DNA of 64,000 nucleotides from a virus: IMG/VR virus record IMGVR_UViG_3300035180_002210, positions 1-64,000 of that record; one strand, written 5' to 3'. This document shows, in pieces, positions 14,716-22,185 of this stretch (positions are counted from its first letter, which is position 1; the number at the start of each line of letters is the position of its first letter). Below the pieces are notes generated by a model. It saw nothing but the letters and a program-made list of their open reading frames with translations, searched no databases and had not been told where the DNA came from. The position numbers were made by a program, and so were the translations under genes.

Positions 14716-14888
14716 CGATAACAGATTTACAGGCGAAAGCCAGCAGCATGGAAGAAACCATAGTGCTCAGGGAGCAAGAAATTAAAGACGCGAATGCCCT
14801 TGACGCATTCAGCGCCATTCCAAACAAGTTACGGGAAATTGCGGTAGCATTGAGCCGGTACACTGTTTCGGTGAAGGGTAAAAGATAA
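14712..14888 (+). CDS. Small hypothetical protein
   Basis: This 58-residue frame (MTITDLQAKASSMEETIVLREQ at its start) has ATGA overlap with the gene before and TAATG overlap with the methyltransferase after. Both overlaps support translation. It is mostly helical with a basic end. No function is evident. Confidence 0.55.
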   Translation: MTITDLQAKASSMEETIVLREQEIKDANALDAFSAIPNKLREIAVALSRYTVSVKGKR

Positions 14889-15589
14889 TGGACCTGAACA
14901 AGATTTACGAAGGCGACAGTGATTTTATTTTATCAAAATATTTTGATGATGAGTCAGTGGATTGTTGCATAACTTCACCTCCTTACTGGGGTTTACGTGA
15001 TTATAAAATGAACGCGCAGCTTGGGATTGAACGTACGCCCGAAGATTATATAGACCGGCTGGTAAAGGTATTCCGCGAGGTTCGCCGGGTATTAAAACCG
15101 GAAGGAACGCACTGGTTGAATTTAGGGGATAGTTATGCCCGTGATGTCAAACAGGGCAGTTCCGGGGCACATGCGGACTATGCAGCTTTAGGCCATATCC
15201 ATTTACGACAGGATATCATTTGGCAGAAGCCGAATCCGATGCCAGAGAGCGTAACTGACCGCTGTACGAAATCTCACGAATATATTTTCCTACTGAGCAA
15301 AAGCCCGAGATATTATTTTGATCAGGATGCTATCCGGGTTCCTTTGAAGGAAGCGCATTTTGCCACTTTTCCCGAGAAGCTCATAGAGCCGCTGGTTTTG
15401 GCGGGTTGTCCGGAGGGCGGAGTAGTCCTCGATCCATTCATGGGCGCAGGGACTACGGGTGTAGTTGCGTTCAAGAATAACCGGAATTACGTAGGGATTG
15501 AGCTGAACCCGGACTACATAACGATGGCCGAGAGGCGCATTTATAACATTGCGCCGTTATTCACCGAAAATTTAGGTAAAGCAGAGTAA
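14888..15589 (+). CDS. DNA methyltransferase (beta class), internally deleted
   Basis: The 233-residue protein has motif IV TSPPYWGLRDY (about 29-39), the block IIWQKPNPMPESV, HFATFPEKL, and the SAM-binding motif DPFMGAGTT near residue 182. This order is the beta class of N4-cytosine/N6-adenine methyltransferases, usually around 300 residues. Two parts are odd. Between LGDSY and LRQDI the normal family segment is replaced by AHADYAALGHIH, copied from SbcD. Between AIRVPL and KEAHFATFPE the target-recognition region is missing. Both changes keep the frame. The enzyme is probably inactive or altered in specificity. Confidence 0.75.
   Translation: MDLNKIYEGDSDFILSKYFDDESVDCCITSPPYWGLRDYKMNAQLGIERTPEDYIDRLVKVFREVRRVLKPEGTHWLNLGDSYARDVKQGSSGAHADYAALGHIHLRQDIIWQKPNPMPESVTDRCTKSHEYIFLLSKSPRYYFDQDAIRVPLKEAHFATFPEKLIEPLVLAGCPEGGVVLDPFMGAGTTGVVAFKNNRNYVGIELNPDYITMAERRIYNIAPLFTENLGKAE
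15165..15204 (+). repeat. 40-bp SbcD-derived patch in the methyltransferase gene
   Basis: These 40 bases are identical to 6699-6738, followed by 13 matches in the next 16. They encode the metallophosphoesterase motif GHIH, which has no role in a methyltransferase, and lie in the same codon phase as in SbcD. The similarity of CG-CAGGA-ATCAT after the patch offers a short homology for template switching. Confidence 0.95.
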
Positions 15590-15597
15590 GAAATACG

Positions 15598-15894
15598 ATG
15601 GAAAGAGTTAGTTCTACAAAACGGTACGCGAGCGACAAGGACCATGCACAAGGTACGGCCAAAATGCAATTGAAGTTTATTCTGGATAACGTCCGCCATT
15701 TGCGGAAGCTCCGCGGCGGCGACAGCTTAGAAAAGGCAGCAAGGAGCATGGCAGCGAACATTCAACTTGGCGGGGAGTTATCGCCGAACCAGTTATCCTA
15801 CGTTGACTCGATTTATGAAAAGGCATGGAAGGCAGCCGGTTTTGAATCGGTTGAGACGAAGCATGATTTTGGGCCAAGGAAGGCAGACAGGTAA
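15598..15894 (+). CDS. Hypothetical protein
   Basis: The 98-residue basic protein (KRYASDKDHAQGTAKMQLKF at the start; SPNQLSYVDSIYEKAWKAAG later) lies between the methyltransferase and a nuclease-like gene. The LSPNQLSYVDSIYEK pattern is seen in small phage proteins of unknown function. It ends in TAATG overlap with the next gene. Confidence 0.6.
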   Translation: MERVSSTKRYASDKDHAQGTAKMQLKFILDNVRHLRKLRGGDSLEKAARSMAANIQLGGELSPNQLSYVDSIYEKAWKAAGFESVETKHDFGPRKADR

Positions 15895-16454
15895 TGAGCG
15901 TAAAAGGCAGCCGGGGTAAAACGGAAATTAAACAGATCAGCCACAAAGAGCTTTGCCGTATTGCGGCTATCTGGCTGCAAAATTACTGGGGTTGCAATGT
16001 AGTTGCGCGCGAGCTTGGAACATCGGCAGGTGAGATCCCGGATGCGTTTGGTGTTAAACACGGAATATGTTACCTGATCGAGTGCAATGCCACCAGGAGT
16101 GATTTTCTGGCCGATGGGAAAAAGATATTCCGGATTGATCCTGCGCTTGGGATAGGCTCATACCGTTACTTCATTTGCCCTGCAGGCCTTATCCAGCCGG
16201 AAGAAGTGCCGGAAAACTGGGGATTGCTTTGGAAACATGATTTCCAGACGCGGGTAGTTAAGGAGCCTGAATGTCAGGAAAGCAATGCCATATCGGAGAA
16301 AATACTTCTCACTTCGATAATCAGGCGGTTAGAAATTAGCAGCTGCGTTTTCGTCTCACCAGAAACGCCGCCGGAGAAACTTGAATGTTTTAGTACCGAG
16401 ACTTACGACTATGAAATAAAAGCAATCGGCAATTCAGCCGAAATAACTCAATAA
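15894..16454 (+). CDS. PD-(D/E)xK-like nuclease-fold protein with altered active site
   Basis: The 186-residue protein contains EIPDAFGVKHGICYLIECNATRSDF followed by GIGSYRYFICPAGLI and NWGLLW. In the MmcB/VRR-like phage family this is the PD-(D/E)xK core: the Asp of IPDAF, then a Glu-x-Lys strand that normally reads IECKVSRSDF. Here the lysine is Asn (IECNAT). If the family call is right, catalysis should be lost or changed. It overlaps its upstream neighbour (TAATG). It may have become a DNA-binding or structural protein. Confidence 0.6.
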   Translation: MSVKGSRGKTEIKQISHKELCRIAAIWLQNYWGCNVVARELGTSAGEIPDAFGVKHGICYLIECNATRSDFLADGKKIFRIDPALGIGSYRYFICPAGLIQPEEVPENWGLLWKHDFQTRVVKEPECQESNAISEKILLTSIIRRLEISSCVFVSPETPPEKLECFSTETYDYEIKAIGNSAEITQ

Positions 16455-16476
16455 TCAAAAACAAAATGAAGAAAGG

Positions 16477-16557
16477 ATTGTTTGTTTGCGGGGTTCAAAC
16501 CCGAGAAGTTTACTTGACCGGGACGGTTGGGAAGCCGTCCCGGATATTACAAACAGT
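16477..16557 (+). ncRNA. Predicted three-way-junction RNA in the leader of the 16570 gene
   Basis: A 9-bp outer helix (16477-16485 with 16549-16557, one G-U) encloses two hairpins. The first has a 4-bp stem (CGGG 16489-16492 with CCCG 16500-16503). The second has a 9-bp perfect stem (16518-16526 with 16535-16543) extended by U-G and U-A to a GGGA tetraloop of the GNRA type. The closed three-helix form is hard to explain by chance. It ends 12 bases before an ATG, so it is a candidate cis-regulatory element or small RNA. It is not a tRNA: the T-arm-like GGTTCAAACC lacks a cloverleaf. Confidence 0.55.
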
Positions 16558-16569
16558 GTAGTTACGATT

Positions 16570-16884
16570 ATGAAACAATTAGCAATTTACGTTCTGTTAC
16601 CGCTGGCGGTCCTTGTGGCCTGGATGCTGCTGAAAATTACGAAGCGGAGCCCTTCCGGATTGAAGCAATATACTCTTGACCGGGAAGCAGCTTTGAAAGT
16701 TCATCCTGCAAATATGGAGCATCATCAGGAGTTAATTTCACAAAGCGTTCACTCCGCAGGGGTAGAGGTAATCCGGTATAGTTCCAAGCAGGAAATGCCG
16801 GTTTATTTATGCGGGCGGAAGCCGAAGGATTGTCCTTCGTTTGGGGTTGTATTCATCGAAATTAAACCGGAGGTAGCCAAGTGA
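16570..16884 (+). CDS. Small membrane-anchored protein
   Basis: The 104-residue protein has an N-terminal membrane segment (AIYVLLPLAVLVAWMLL) and a soluble part of about 80 residues (with HPANMEHHQELISQSVHSAG and VYLCGRKPKDCPSFG). Start chosen at ATG 16570. A longer in-frame start at 16486 would run through the structured RNA. Function unknown. It may be controlled by the RNA element just upstream. Confidence 0.6.
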   Translation: MKQLAIYVLLPLAVLVAWMLLKITKRSPSGLKQYTLDREAALKVHPANMEHHQELISQSVHSAGVEVIRYSSKQEMPVYLCGRKPKDCPSFGVVFIEIKPEVAK

Positions 16885-17234
16885 GAATTTTAGTATCAAG
16901 AACCGAAGGCGGTAAGTTTGAAGTTGTATCGCTACCCAGCAGCCGGAAGGTAATGTTGAAGCGGTTTAAGCGCGGTGACTTTTCGGCCATAGGGAAGTTT
17001 TCCGGAATTTTGTTCGGGAAGGGCTGCCGGATATTCAATAACAGCCCTGTACAAGCGAGGGTATATAGCGAATGCAAGGAATATAGTTTTACCGGGATAA
17101 AACCGGCCCAGAATTTTCCATTCTTTTTTTCTACAGGCGAAAGAGGTTTATTCCAGATCAAAGCTTCCCGAACCTGGCAAGCTAATTCGAGAAGGAATAT
17201 GCGGCGGAAGAAGAAATTCGGAGGAAAGCAATGA
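16881..17234 (+). CDS. Basic hypothetical protein
   Basis: The 117-residue protein probably starts at GTG 16881, overlapping the previous stop (GTGA). It is strongly basic, rich in Phe and Gly (KRGDFSAIGKFSGILFGKG), and ends in an Arg/Lys cluster (RRNMRRKKKFGGK). The next gene's ATG overlaps its stop (ATGA). It may bind nucleic acid. No family is recognised. Confidence 0.5.
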   Translation: MRILVSRTEGGKFEVVSLPSSRKVMLKRFKRGDFSAIGKFSGILFGKGCRIFNNSPVQARVYSECKEYSFTGIKPAQNFPFFFSTGERGLFQIKASRTWQANSRRNMRRKKKFGGKQ

Positions 17235-17533
17235 AAGTATCATTTGATTTTGACGGCTGTTTGAGTCAGCCGGTTATGCAGCAGGTATTTTTGGCTATGG
17301 CCCACTACCGGGAGTATAACGGGAAATTACACCAGTTGCAGAACGAGGTATATATCATAACGAAGCGGAACGCAAACGGGAAGAATGATGATCTGTACGA
17401 GGTTTGCCGACCTTGACTATTCCAAGCTTACCTGAGATGGCTGATTCCCTTTGCCATTCACGCAGGGCGGAACTACCAGCAGCAGCACATTGGTTATTAC
17501 GCTTCCATTACAGAAACACAATTCGGGAAGTAA
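17231..17533 (+). pseudogene. HAD-like phosphatase gene interrupted by an in-frame TGA
   Basis: The frame begins MKVSFDFDGCLSQP, with the HAD nucleophile motif FDFDG, then EVYIITKRNANGKNDDLYEV (motif II region). It stops at TGA 17414-17416 after 61 residues. In the same frame it continues for 38 codons of protein-like sequence (QAYLRWLIPFAIHAG, then YYASITETQFGK). It ends at TAA 17531, directly before the next ATG (TAAATG). The tight junction suggests that the whole 303 bp was one gene, broken by one nonsense change. HAD motifs III and IV are not visible, so it may also be shortened. Translation to 17416 is the conservative reading. Confidence 0.5.
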
Positions 17534-17890
17534 ATGCGACGTAACCGATTTAGCGACCAGGAGCGCAAGGACCTGACAGAAAAAGCACTTGCAATGTGGA
17601 ATGATATGGAGATAGGCGGCATGCACGATACGGGAAAGTTCAGGATTATTGCCGAGGAGCTTAACGTTTCGTTGAATACAGTTCTGACTATCATTTACAA
17701 TAACACCGGAGAAAAGCCGGAAAAGGAGGAAACTGCCAGGGCAAAGGTAATTGCCAGGTACGGTTCTGATCACTTCAACCCGTTCATAGACTTGCTCCCG
17801 ATAGCTGAGCTGAGCGTATTGAACGTGAGGAAGTTTGAAGAGCGGTTAAAGTTGGCGGAGCATCCTAAAGAGGAGGAATATTGGGAGTAG
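17534..17890 (+). CDS. Helix-turn-helix-like regulator, last gene before the late region
   Basis: The 118-residue protein contains GKFRIIAEELNVSLNTVLTIIYNNTG, a helix-turn-helix-like stretch, after an Arg/Lys-rich N-terminus. The C-terminus is acidic. It is the last gene before the terminase block. In many phages this place is held by a late transcription activator, so it could act on the TGCAAAAAAC motif at 17900. That link is inference. Confidence 0.5.
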   Translation: MRRNRFSDQERKDLTEKALAMWNDMEIGGMHDTGKFRIIAEELNVSLNTVLTIIYNNTGEKPEKEETARAKVIARYGSDHFNPFIDLLPIAELSVLNVRKFEERLKLAEHPKEEEYWE

Positions 17891-17899
17891 CAAAGTTTA

Positions 17900-17909
17900 T
17901 GCAAAAAAC
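17900..17909 (+). promoter_or_regulatory. Candidate late-promoter motif (terminase block)
   Basis: TGCAAAAAAC lies in the gap between the early/middle genes and the terminase small subunit. The same 10 bases occur at 38835 (before the prohead protease) and 51753 (before the tail genes), within a longer match between those two. All three positions start a structural gene block. The surrounding sequence is AT-rich with no standard -35/-10 pair. Confidence 0.45.
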
Positions 17910-17977
17910 GATGCAAATAATGAAAAAATAAGCCATTAATTTACTTTTTATTGAAAAAACACAGAAAACGATAAACA

Positions 17978-18550
17978 ATGCCACCCCGTAAAGCGCCGGA
18001 ATCTCCCGAGCAAGTTGCAGCATTCGAAGCCTTCTTCAAAATGGGTAATACCCGGAGCATTGCCAAATTGTCCCGCTTGCTGAAAAAAAACAAAAATACG
18101 CTGCAGAAGTGGTATCAGAAATTCAAGTGGGAGGACAGAGCAGAGCGCCGGAGCAGGAAAATTGCGAAGGAGATAGAGAAAAAGACCGATAAGGACCTGA
18201 TTAAGCAGCGTACCAGCTATTTATCTGAGATTGGATTTTACCGAGACGCATTGAAGGACTTGCTTGATACCGTGATCAAAAAGGATCCAAAGACCGGGAA
18301 ACCAAAGATCATGATTATACCCGAGAGCGTTAAGGACGTAGGTATTATCATAAAGGCTTATGAGATTCTCACCCGGCTCGAAATGGACGTGTTGAAAGAG
18401 GACAAGGACCAAAATAAGGATGAGGGTGTTCACCTTACGTTCGTTCAGCAGATAACCGTCAACGGCAAAACAGTTGAAGAGGAAGTAAAATTGGAAAGCG
18501 CGCCGGTTGTTGATGAGATTGAGGAAGCGACTGTAGTGAATGAATCTTAA
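17978..18550 (+). CDS. terS: Terminase small subunit
   Basis: The 190-residue protein has an N-terminal helix-turn-helix (about 20-50; TRSIAKLSRLLKKNKNTLQKWYQKFKW). A basic central helix follows and then an acidic C-terminus. This is the usual build of terminase small subunits that recognise the packaging site. It overlaps the large subunit by 11 bases. The packaging site may lie within or just upstream of this gene. Confidence 0.8.
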   Translation: MPPRKAPESPEQVAAFEAFFKMGNTRSIAKLSRLLKKNKNTLQKWYQKFKWEDRAERRSRKIAKEIEKKTDKDLIKQRTSYLSEIGFYRDALKDLLDTVIKKDPKTGKPKIMIIPESVKDVGIIIKAYEILTRLEMDVLKEDKDQNKDEGVHLTFVQQITVNGKTVEEEVKLESAPVVDEIEEATVVNES

Positions 18551-19922
18551 ATTAGAGAATGAGATAAACCCCGCGTACTTTCCTTTGTTTTGGGACCGGA
18601 AGCGATATGAGGTTTTGTACGGAGGGGGAGGTTCGGGCAAAAGCTATTTTGCCGGCCAGAAAATGCTTACCAGGGTTATGCAGGAGGAAGGGCATAAATT
18701 CCTTGTGGTCAGAAAGGTTGCTAAGACGCTGCGCGGAAGCTGCTATTCACTATTGCAGGGTGTAGCTCAATCATGGGGGATAGAACAAAAGTTCGATTTT
18801 AGGAAAACGGATATGTCCATCCAGTACAGAGCGAACGGAAATGAGATTGTTTTTGCCGGTATGGATGATACGGAGAAGATTAAGTCTATTTTTGGCATTA
18901 CGGGTATTTGGATTGAAGAAGCTACTGAATTAGCGAAAACTGATTTCATGCAGCTTGATATCCGACTCAGGGGACAGACGCCGAACTACAAGCAGATCAT
19001 GTTGAGCTTTAACCCGATAAACAGTCAAAATTGGCTATACAGGCATTTTTTCGCCAATCCGGGAGCACGGGTACAAAAGCGGAGCACGATACTTAAAACT
19101 ACGTACAAAGACAATTTGAAACTGGATGCCGAGTACGTAGAAATGCTGGAAGGATTGCGGGAGCAGGATGAGAATTACTATAATGTCTATTGCCTTGGAC
19201 TTTGGGGACAGTTAGCGGAAATTATCTACAAACCATTCCCGATCAGGAAGCTTTATCCGCCATACTTCACGGACACATTTTACGGCCTCGATTTTGGTTT
19301 TGTAATGCCTACGGCCTTGGTCCAGATTGACCGGAGGGAAAATGAGTTCTTTTTGACTGAGAAAATATACCGGACAAGGCTCACTAACGGGGAATTAATC
19401 CAGCAAATGAATGATTTGGGTATTTCGAAGCATCAGCCAATCTACGCCGACGCTGCCGAGCCGCAGAGGATCCAAGAGATTCACAATGCAGGGTATATGA
19501 TCATCCCGGCCAACAAGCGGGTGAAGGACGGCATAGACCATGTAAAGCGCCATGTGATTTACAGCACACCTGAGAATGTGAATATAAACAGCGAGGTTTT
19601 GGGCTACGCTTACAGGAAAGACAAGGACGGCAATATATTGGAGGAGCCGATAAAAATTAAAGATCACATGATGGATGCTATCCGTTATGGAATACATACG
19701 CACCTGGGGTTAGACTTCGGTGAGTTGGCGCAGAATCCGGCAAATATGGATATGGACAACCTGATAAAGCTATCGGATGCTTACATGGAGTTGAAGTACC
19801 GCTGTTTGAAGGAAGGTTTGGACGAGGCTACAATGGCGCAAAGGCTTATCAAGGAGCTTCAGCTTAATGAGGTGAATTACGATAAGCTGAAAAAGTACGT
19901 GAAGACTGAATATGACTATTGA
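18540..19922 (+). CDS. terL: Terminase large subunit
   Basis: The 460-residue packaging motor has Walker A GGGGSGKS (residues 28-35), Walker B IWIEEATEL (about 123-131), and a coupling region LSFNPIN. The C-terminal RNase H-like nuclease has acidic residues in YGLDFGF (about 249-255), YADAAEP and DHMMDAIRYG. It is a PBSX/Terminase_3-like protein. With TerS and the portal it packages DNA into proheads. Confidence 0.93.
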   Translation: MNLKLENEINPAYFPLFWDRKRYEVLYGGGGSGKSYFAGQKMLTRVMQEEGHKFLVVRKVAKTLRGSCYSLLQGVAQSWGIEQKFDFRKTDMSIQYRANGNEIVFAGMDDTEKIKSIFGITGIWIEEATELAKTDFMQLDIRLRGQTPNYKQIMLSFNPINSQNWLYRHFFANPGARVQKRSTILKTTYKDNLKLDAEYVEMLEGLREQDENYYNVYCLGLWGQLAEIIYKPFPIRKLYPPYFTDTFYGLDFGFVMPTALVQIDRRENEFFLTEKIYRTRLTNGELIQQMNDLGISKHQPIYADAAEPQRIQEIHNAGYMIIPANKRVKDGIDHVKRHVIYSTPENVNINSEVLGYAYRKDKDGNILEEPIKIKDHMMDAIRYGIHTHLGLDFGELAQNPANMDMDNLIKLSDAYMELKYRCLKEGLDEATMAQRLIKELQLNEVNYDKLKKYVKTEYDY

Positions 19923-19942
19923 CAATTAACAAATAGAACCCT

Positions 19943-20290
19943 ATGTTTGATAACATGAAAAAACCAATAAGTAACGAAATTTTAGAAAAACTCGTCATCG
20001 GCACATTGATTGACAAACCGGTAAGCTTTGAGCTGGTTGAATCATTCTTGAAGCCGGAACATTTTAATAATGATGATCACCGGAGAATATATCAGGCGAT
20101 CATAGACCTTGCAGCAGCACATATACCTATTACTCCGTTCGCGATACTTGATAAATCCGCTCCTGATTTCATACACCGGTCAGACTTCGCGACATACATA
20201 ATGCAGTTAGCACAGATAACGGTTTCACGGGGCCACCTGGCAGATACGGCCAGAGCCTTGATAACCAAACAACAAGGAGCAGCAGAATGA
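19943..20290 (+). CDS. Stand-alone DnaB helicase N-terminal domain
   Basis: The 115-residue protein (EILEKLVIGTLIDKPVSFELVESFLKPEHFNNDDHRRIYQAIIDL) matches the DnaB_N domain in order and spacing. This is the helical domain that forms the N-terminal collar of replicative helicases and binds primase or loader. The ATPase domain is absent. It sits between terminase and portal, not with the replication genes. A free DnaB-N could interfere with the host helicase-primase contact. Confidence 0.7.
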   Translation: MFDNMKKPISNEILEKLVIGTLIDKPVSFELVESFLKPEHFNNDDHRRIYQAIIDLAAAHIPITPFAILDKSAPDFIHRSDFATYIMQLAQITVSRGHLADTARALITKQQGAAE

Positions 20291-21225
20291 AGAAGTTATT
20301 TTATCGGTTCATCACTTTTTTGGTAGCGACGTTTATTCAACCCATCCACAACGAGCTATTGACTTTACGCGGCTGGATCACCGGCAGGGCGGAACTGTTT
20401 GAAAATGCAGTGAAAGCGGAATCAGAGAAGTTTTACAAAACGCTGGCAGAGCACGTAGAGGCTTTATCCAAAGGGTTGGCGGCTGAAGCGGTAGCACTTA
20501 GCCAAGGAATTGCCAACGAGGCCCAACGCGCTTTCAATAAATCAGTGAAACCGGCAGTGCTGATTGTGAATGATACGATCATTAACATGGCAGCGACACC
20601 AACGTTTAAGATTGAGGGTATTTTTGACCGGGTAGCTGATGAAGTAACAATCGCAATGCAGGCAAATTTCCGAGAAGTGGCGAAGTTCAGACTCGATATG
20701 AGGAAGATTGCTAAAATATTTGGCGAGGAATACGGGCAGCTTTACGAAAAGGGGAAAGAATCTATTCTGTTTTACCAGGAGTTTATTGCATCCGCTAAGT
20801 ACAGAAAAGATCCCGTTGAACCACCGTTTGATTTCTTTTCCGGCGTAATGAAGGAATATAATTTCCGGTTCGCTAACAGCATTCAGAGTATGAATGTTCT
20901 AACCGAGGAGTATTTACAGCAGCAGTTTATTAATTCCTTTATTGGCATTGCCCGCTATGTTATTGAAGAAGAAGAAAAGCTGGTACAGGAAAACCAGGCA
21001 AAGATACAGAGCATGCACGCCATAAGCGAAGGCCAGAGCGCGAACGTTCAGCAGTCCAATATTCTGGATATGAACGGGAACCCGATTAACACGGCAGCAC
21101 CGACACCCAGCGAACCCGAACCAGCAGACGCCGAGCCAGCCGCGGCAATTTCATCGAGCGGCACATACCCTATTCCACCTGCAGGCAGCAGCCCGCTCCC
21201 AGCCGAGGACGGCGAAGTAGTTTAA
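20287..21225 (+). CDS. Membrane-associated coiled-coil protein
   Basis: The 312-residue protein has an N-terminal hydrophobic stretch (FYRFITFLVATFIQPI) and long helices (EHVEALSKGLAAEAVALSQG; EEEEKLVQENQAKIQS). The Pro/Glu/Ala-rich tail is low in structure. It overlaps the DnaB-N gene by 4 bases. It may be a minor structural or membrane protein. Family not recognised. Confidence 0.55.
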   Translation: MKKLFYRFITFLVATFIQPIHNELLTLRGWITGRAELFENAVKAESEKFYKTLAEHVEALSKGLAAEAVALSQGIANEAQRAFNKSVKPAVLIVNDTIINMAATPTFKIEGIFDRVADEVTIAMQANFREVAKFRLDMRKIAKIFGEEYGQLYEKGKESILFYQEFIASAKYRKDPVEPPFDFFSGVMKEYNFRFANSIQSMNVLTEEYLQQQFINSFIGIARYVIEEEEKLVQENQAKIQSMHAISEGQSANVQQSNILDMNGNPINTAAPTPSEPEPADAEPAAAISSSGTYPIPPAGSSPLPAEDGEVV

Positions 21226-21235
21226 TCCTAAAAAG

Positions 21236-21305
21236 TGCGCTCCGGTGTGGCGGGATATGTCAGGTCCCGTCACCGGGAACATCGGAAACAGAGAGCCGGA
21301 GCGCA
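21236..21305. ncRNA. Large stem-loop RNA upstream of the exported OB-fold gene
   Basis: A perfect 10-bp helix (TGCGCTCCGG 21236-21245 with CCGGAGCGCA 21296-21305) encloses a second 9-bp hairpin (21247-21255 with 21265-21273, one G-U) and about 20 further bases. On the plus strand A5, not T5, follows, so it is no rightward terminator. On the minus strand CTTTTT follows, so it could stop leftward transcripts. It occupies most of the 107-bp gap and ends 27 bases before the ATG at 21333. Confidence 0.55.
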
Positions 21306-21332
21306 AAAATTATAAACCGGAAAGGACTAACG

Positions 21333-21920
21333 ATGAAAACAATACTGTTTATCCTGTTAACAGTTGCGATATTCGCCCAGAATGATTACAAAGGTTGTCC
21401 GGAAACCGGGACGCCATCGAAGGCAAATATAAACGCGCTGAATGTATTGAAGAACCGCGCAGCGATACCGGCGGTTGCTGATTTTGATACGACCGTTACT
21501 TTGGAGGCTATGCTGATCACCGGCGATGACACAAAACGATGGACACCGGCAAAGGCGGGACAGATCACCGGACAGATTAAACTTGTTAAGACCGGAGGCG
21601 CGGAATCCTGCAATTGCGGAATGAAAGACGATGAGGACAGAGACGCGCATATTGAGATTGTTTCACTCACTCATAGTACACTGCCGGTAATTGTAGAGGT
21701 TACACCCAGGATCAGGGCACAGATGAAGGCCCGGGGAATTGACTGGAGTACCAAAACTTTGAAAAGCCTTGTAGGCTCCATTGTAACCGTTCAGGGCTGG
21801 CTATTTTATGACGCCGAGCATAAGCAAAGCGCAACGAACACCGCACCGGCAGGGAAGCATAACTGGCGGGCGACCGCATGGGAGATTCACCCCGTTACCT
21901 ATTTGAAAGTGGTGAAATAA
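21333..21920 (+). CDS. Exported protein with OB-fold-like C-terminus
   Basis: The 195-residue protein has a signal peptide (MKTILFILLTVAIFA-Q). The mature part has ESCNCGMKDDEDRDAHIEI and, near the end, HNWRATAWEIHPVTYL. This resembles exported Bacteroidota proteins of unknown function with an OB-like barrel. It is unusual between terminase and portal, so it looks like a moron acquired by the phage. A structured RNA precedes it, and AAAGGA gives the ribosome-binding site. Confidence 0.65.
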   Translation: MKTILFILLTVAIFAQNDYKGCPETGTPSKANINALNVLKNRAAIPAVADFDTTVTLEAMLITGDDTKRWTPAKAGQITGQIKLVKTGGAESCNCGMKDDEDRDAHIEIVSLTHSTLPVIVEVTPRIRAQMKARGIDWSTKTLKSLVGSIVTVQGWLFYDAEHKQSATNTAPAGKHNWRATAWEIHPVTYLKVVK

Positions 21921-21924
21921 ACGC

Positions 21925-22185
21925 ATGGATAAGCAAAACATCTACGCAATTTATTGGAGATACAAGAACTCAACCAGGGAGCGTATCCTCGTTATGGGGA
22001 GAAGGAACCCGGTTCTATTTAGCTCAGAATCTGCCTGCAGGGCTGACGTAAAATTGCGGAACCATGTGACCAGTAGAATTTTATATCGAGCTCAAAAAGT
22101 AAAAGTTTATAAAAATGGCGTAGTGAAGAAAATAGTCATAAATAATTTTCAGTGGCTATCACCCGCTATGACGGTGACGAAATGA
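21925..22185 (+). CDS. Small basic hypothetical protein
   Basis: The 86-residue basic protein (YAIYWRYKNSTRERILVMGRR at the start) ends in ATGA overlap with the next gene. The beta-rich pattern gives no clear family. Confidence 0.5.
   Translation: MDKQNIYAIYWRYKNSTRERILVMGRRNPVLFSSESACRADVKLRNHVTSRILYRAQKVKVYKNGVVKKIVINNFQWLSPAMTVTK

Noticed and set aside
14501-14863. Minus-strand frame of 120 codons opposite the two small genes after the replication gene
   Set aside because: The plus-strand genes are tied by ATGA and TAATG overlaps. The minus frame has no supporting context.
16489-16503. T-arm-like GGTTCAAACC suggesting a tRNA
   Set aside because: No acceptor stem, D-arm or anticodon arm can be formed around it. 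The neighbouring pairs fit a three-way junction instead.
17414-17416. General TGA recoding in this phage
   Set aside because: Many other genes end with TGA in ATGA overlaps, so TGA is a normal stop here.
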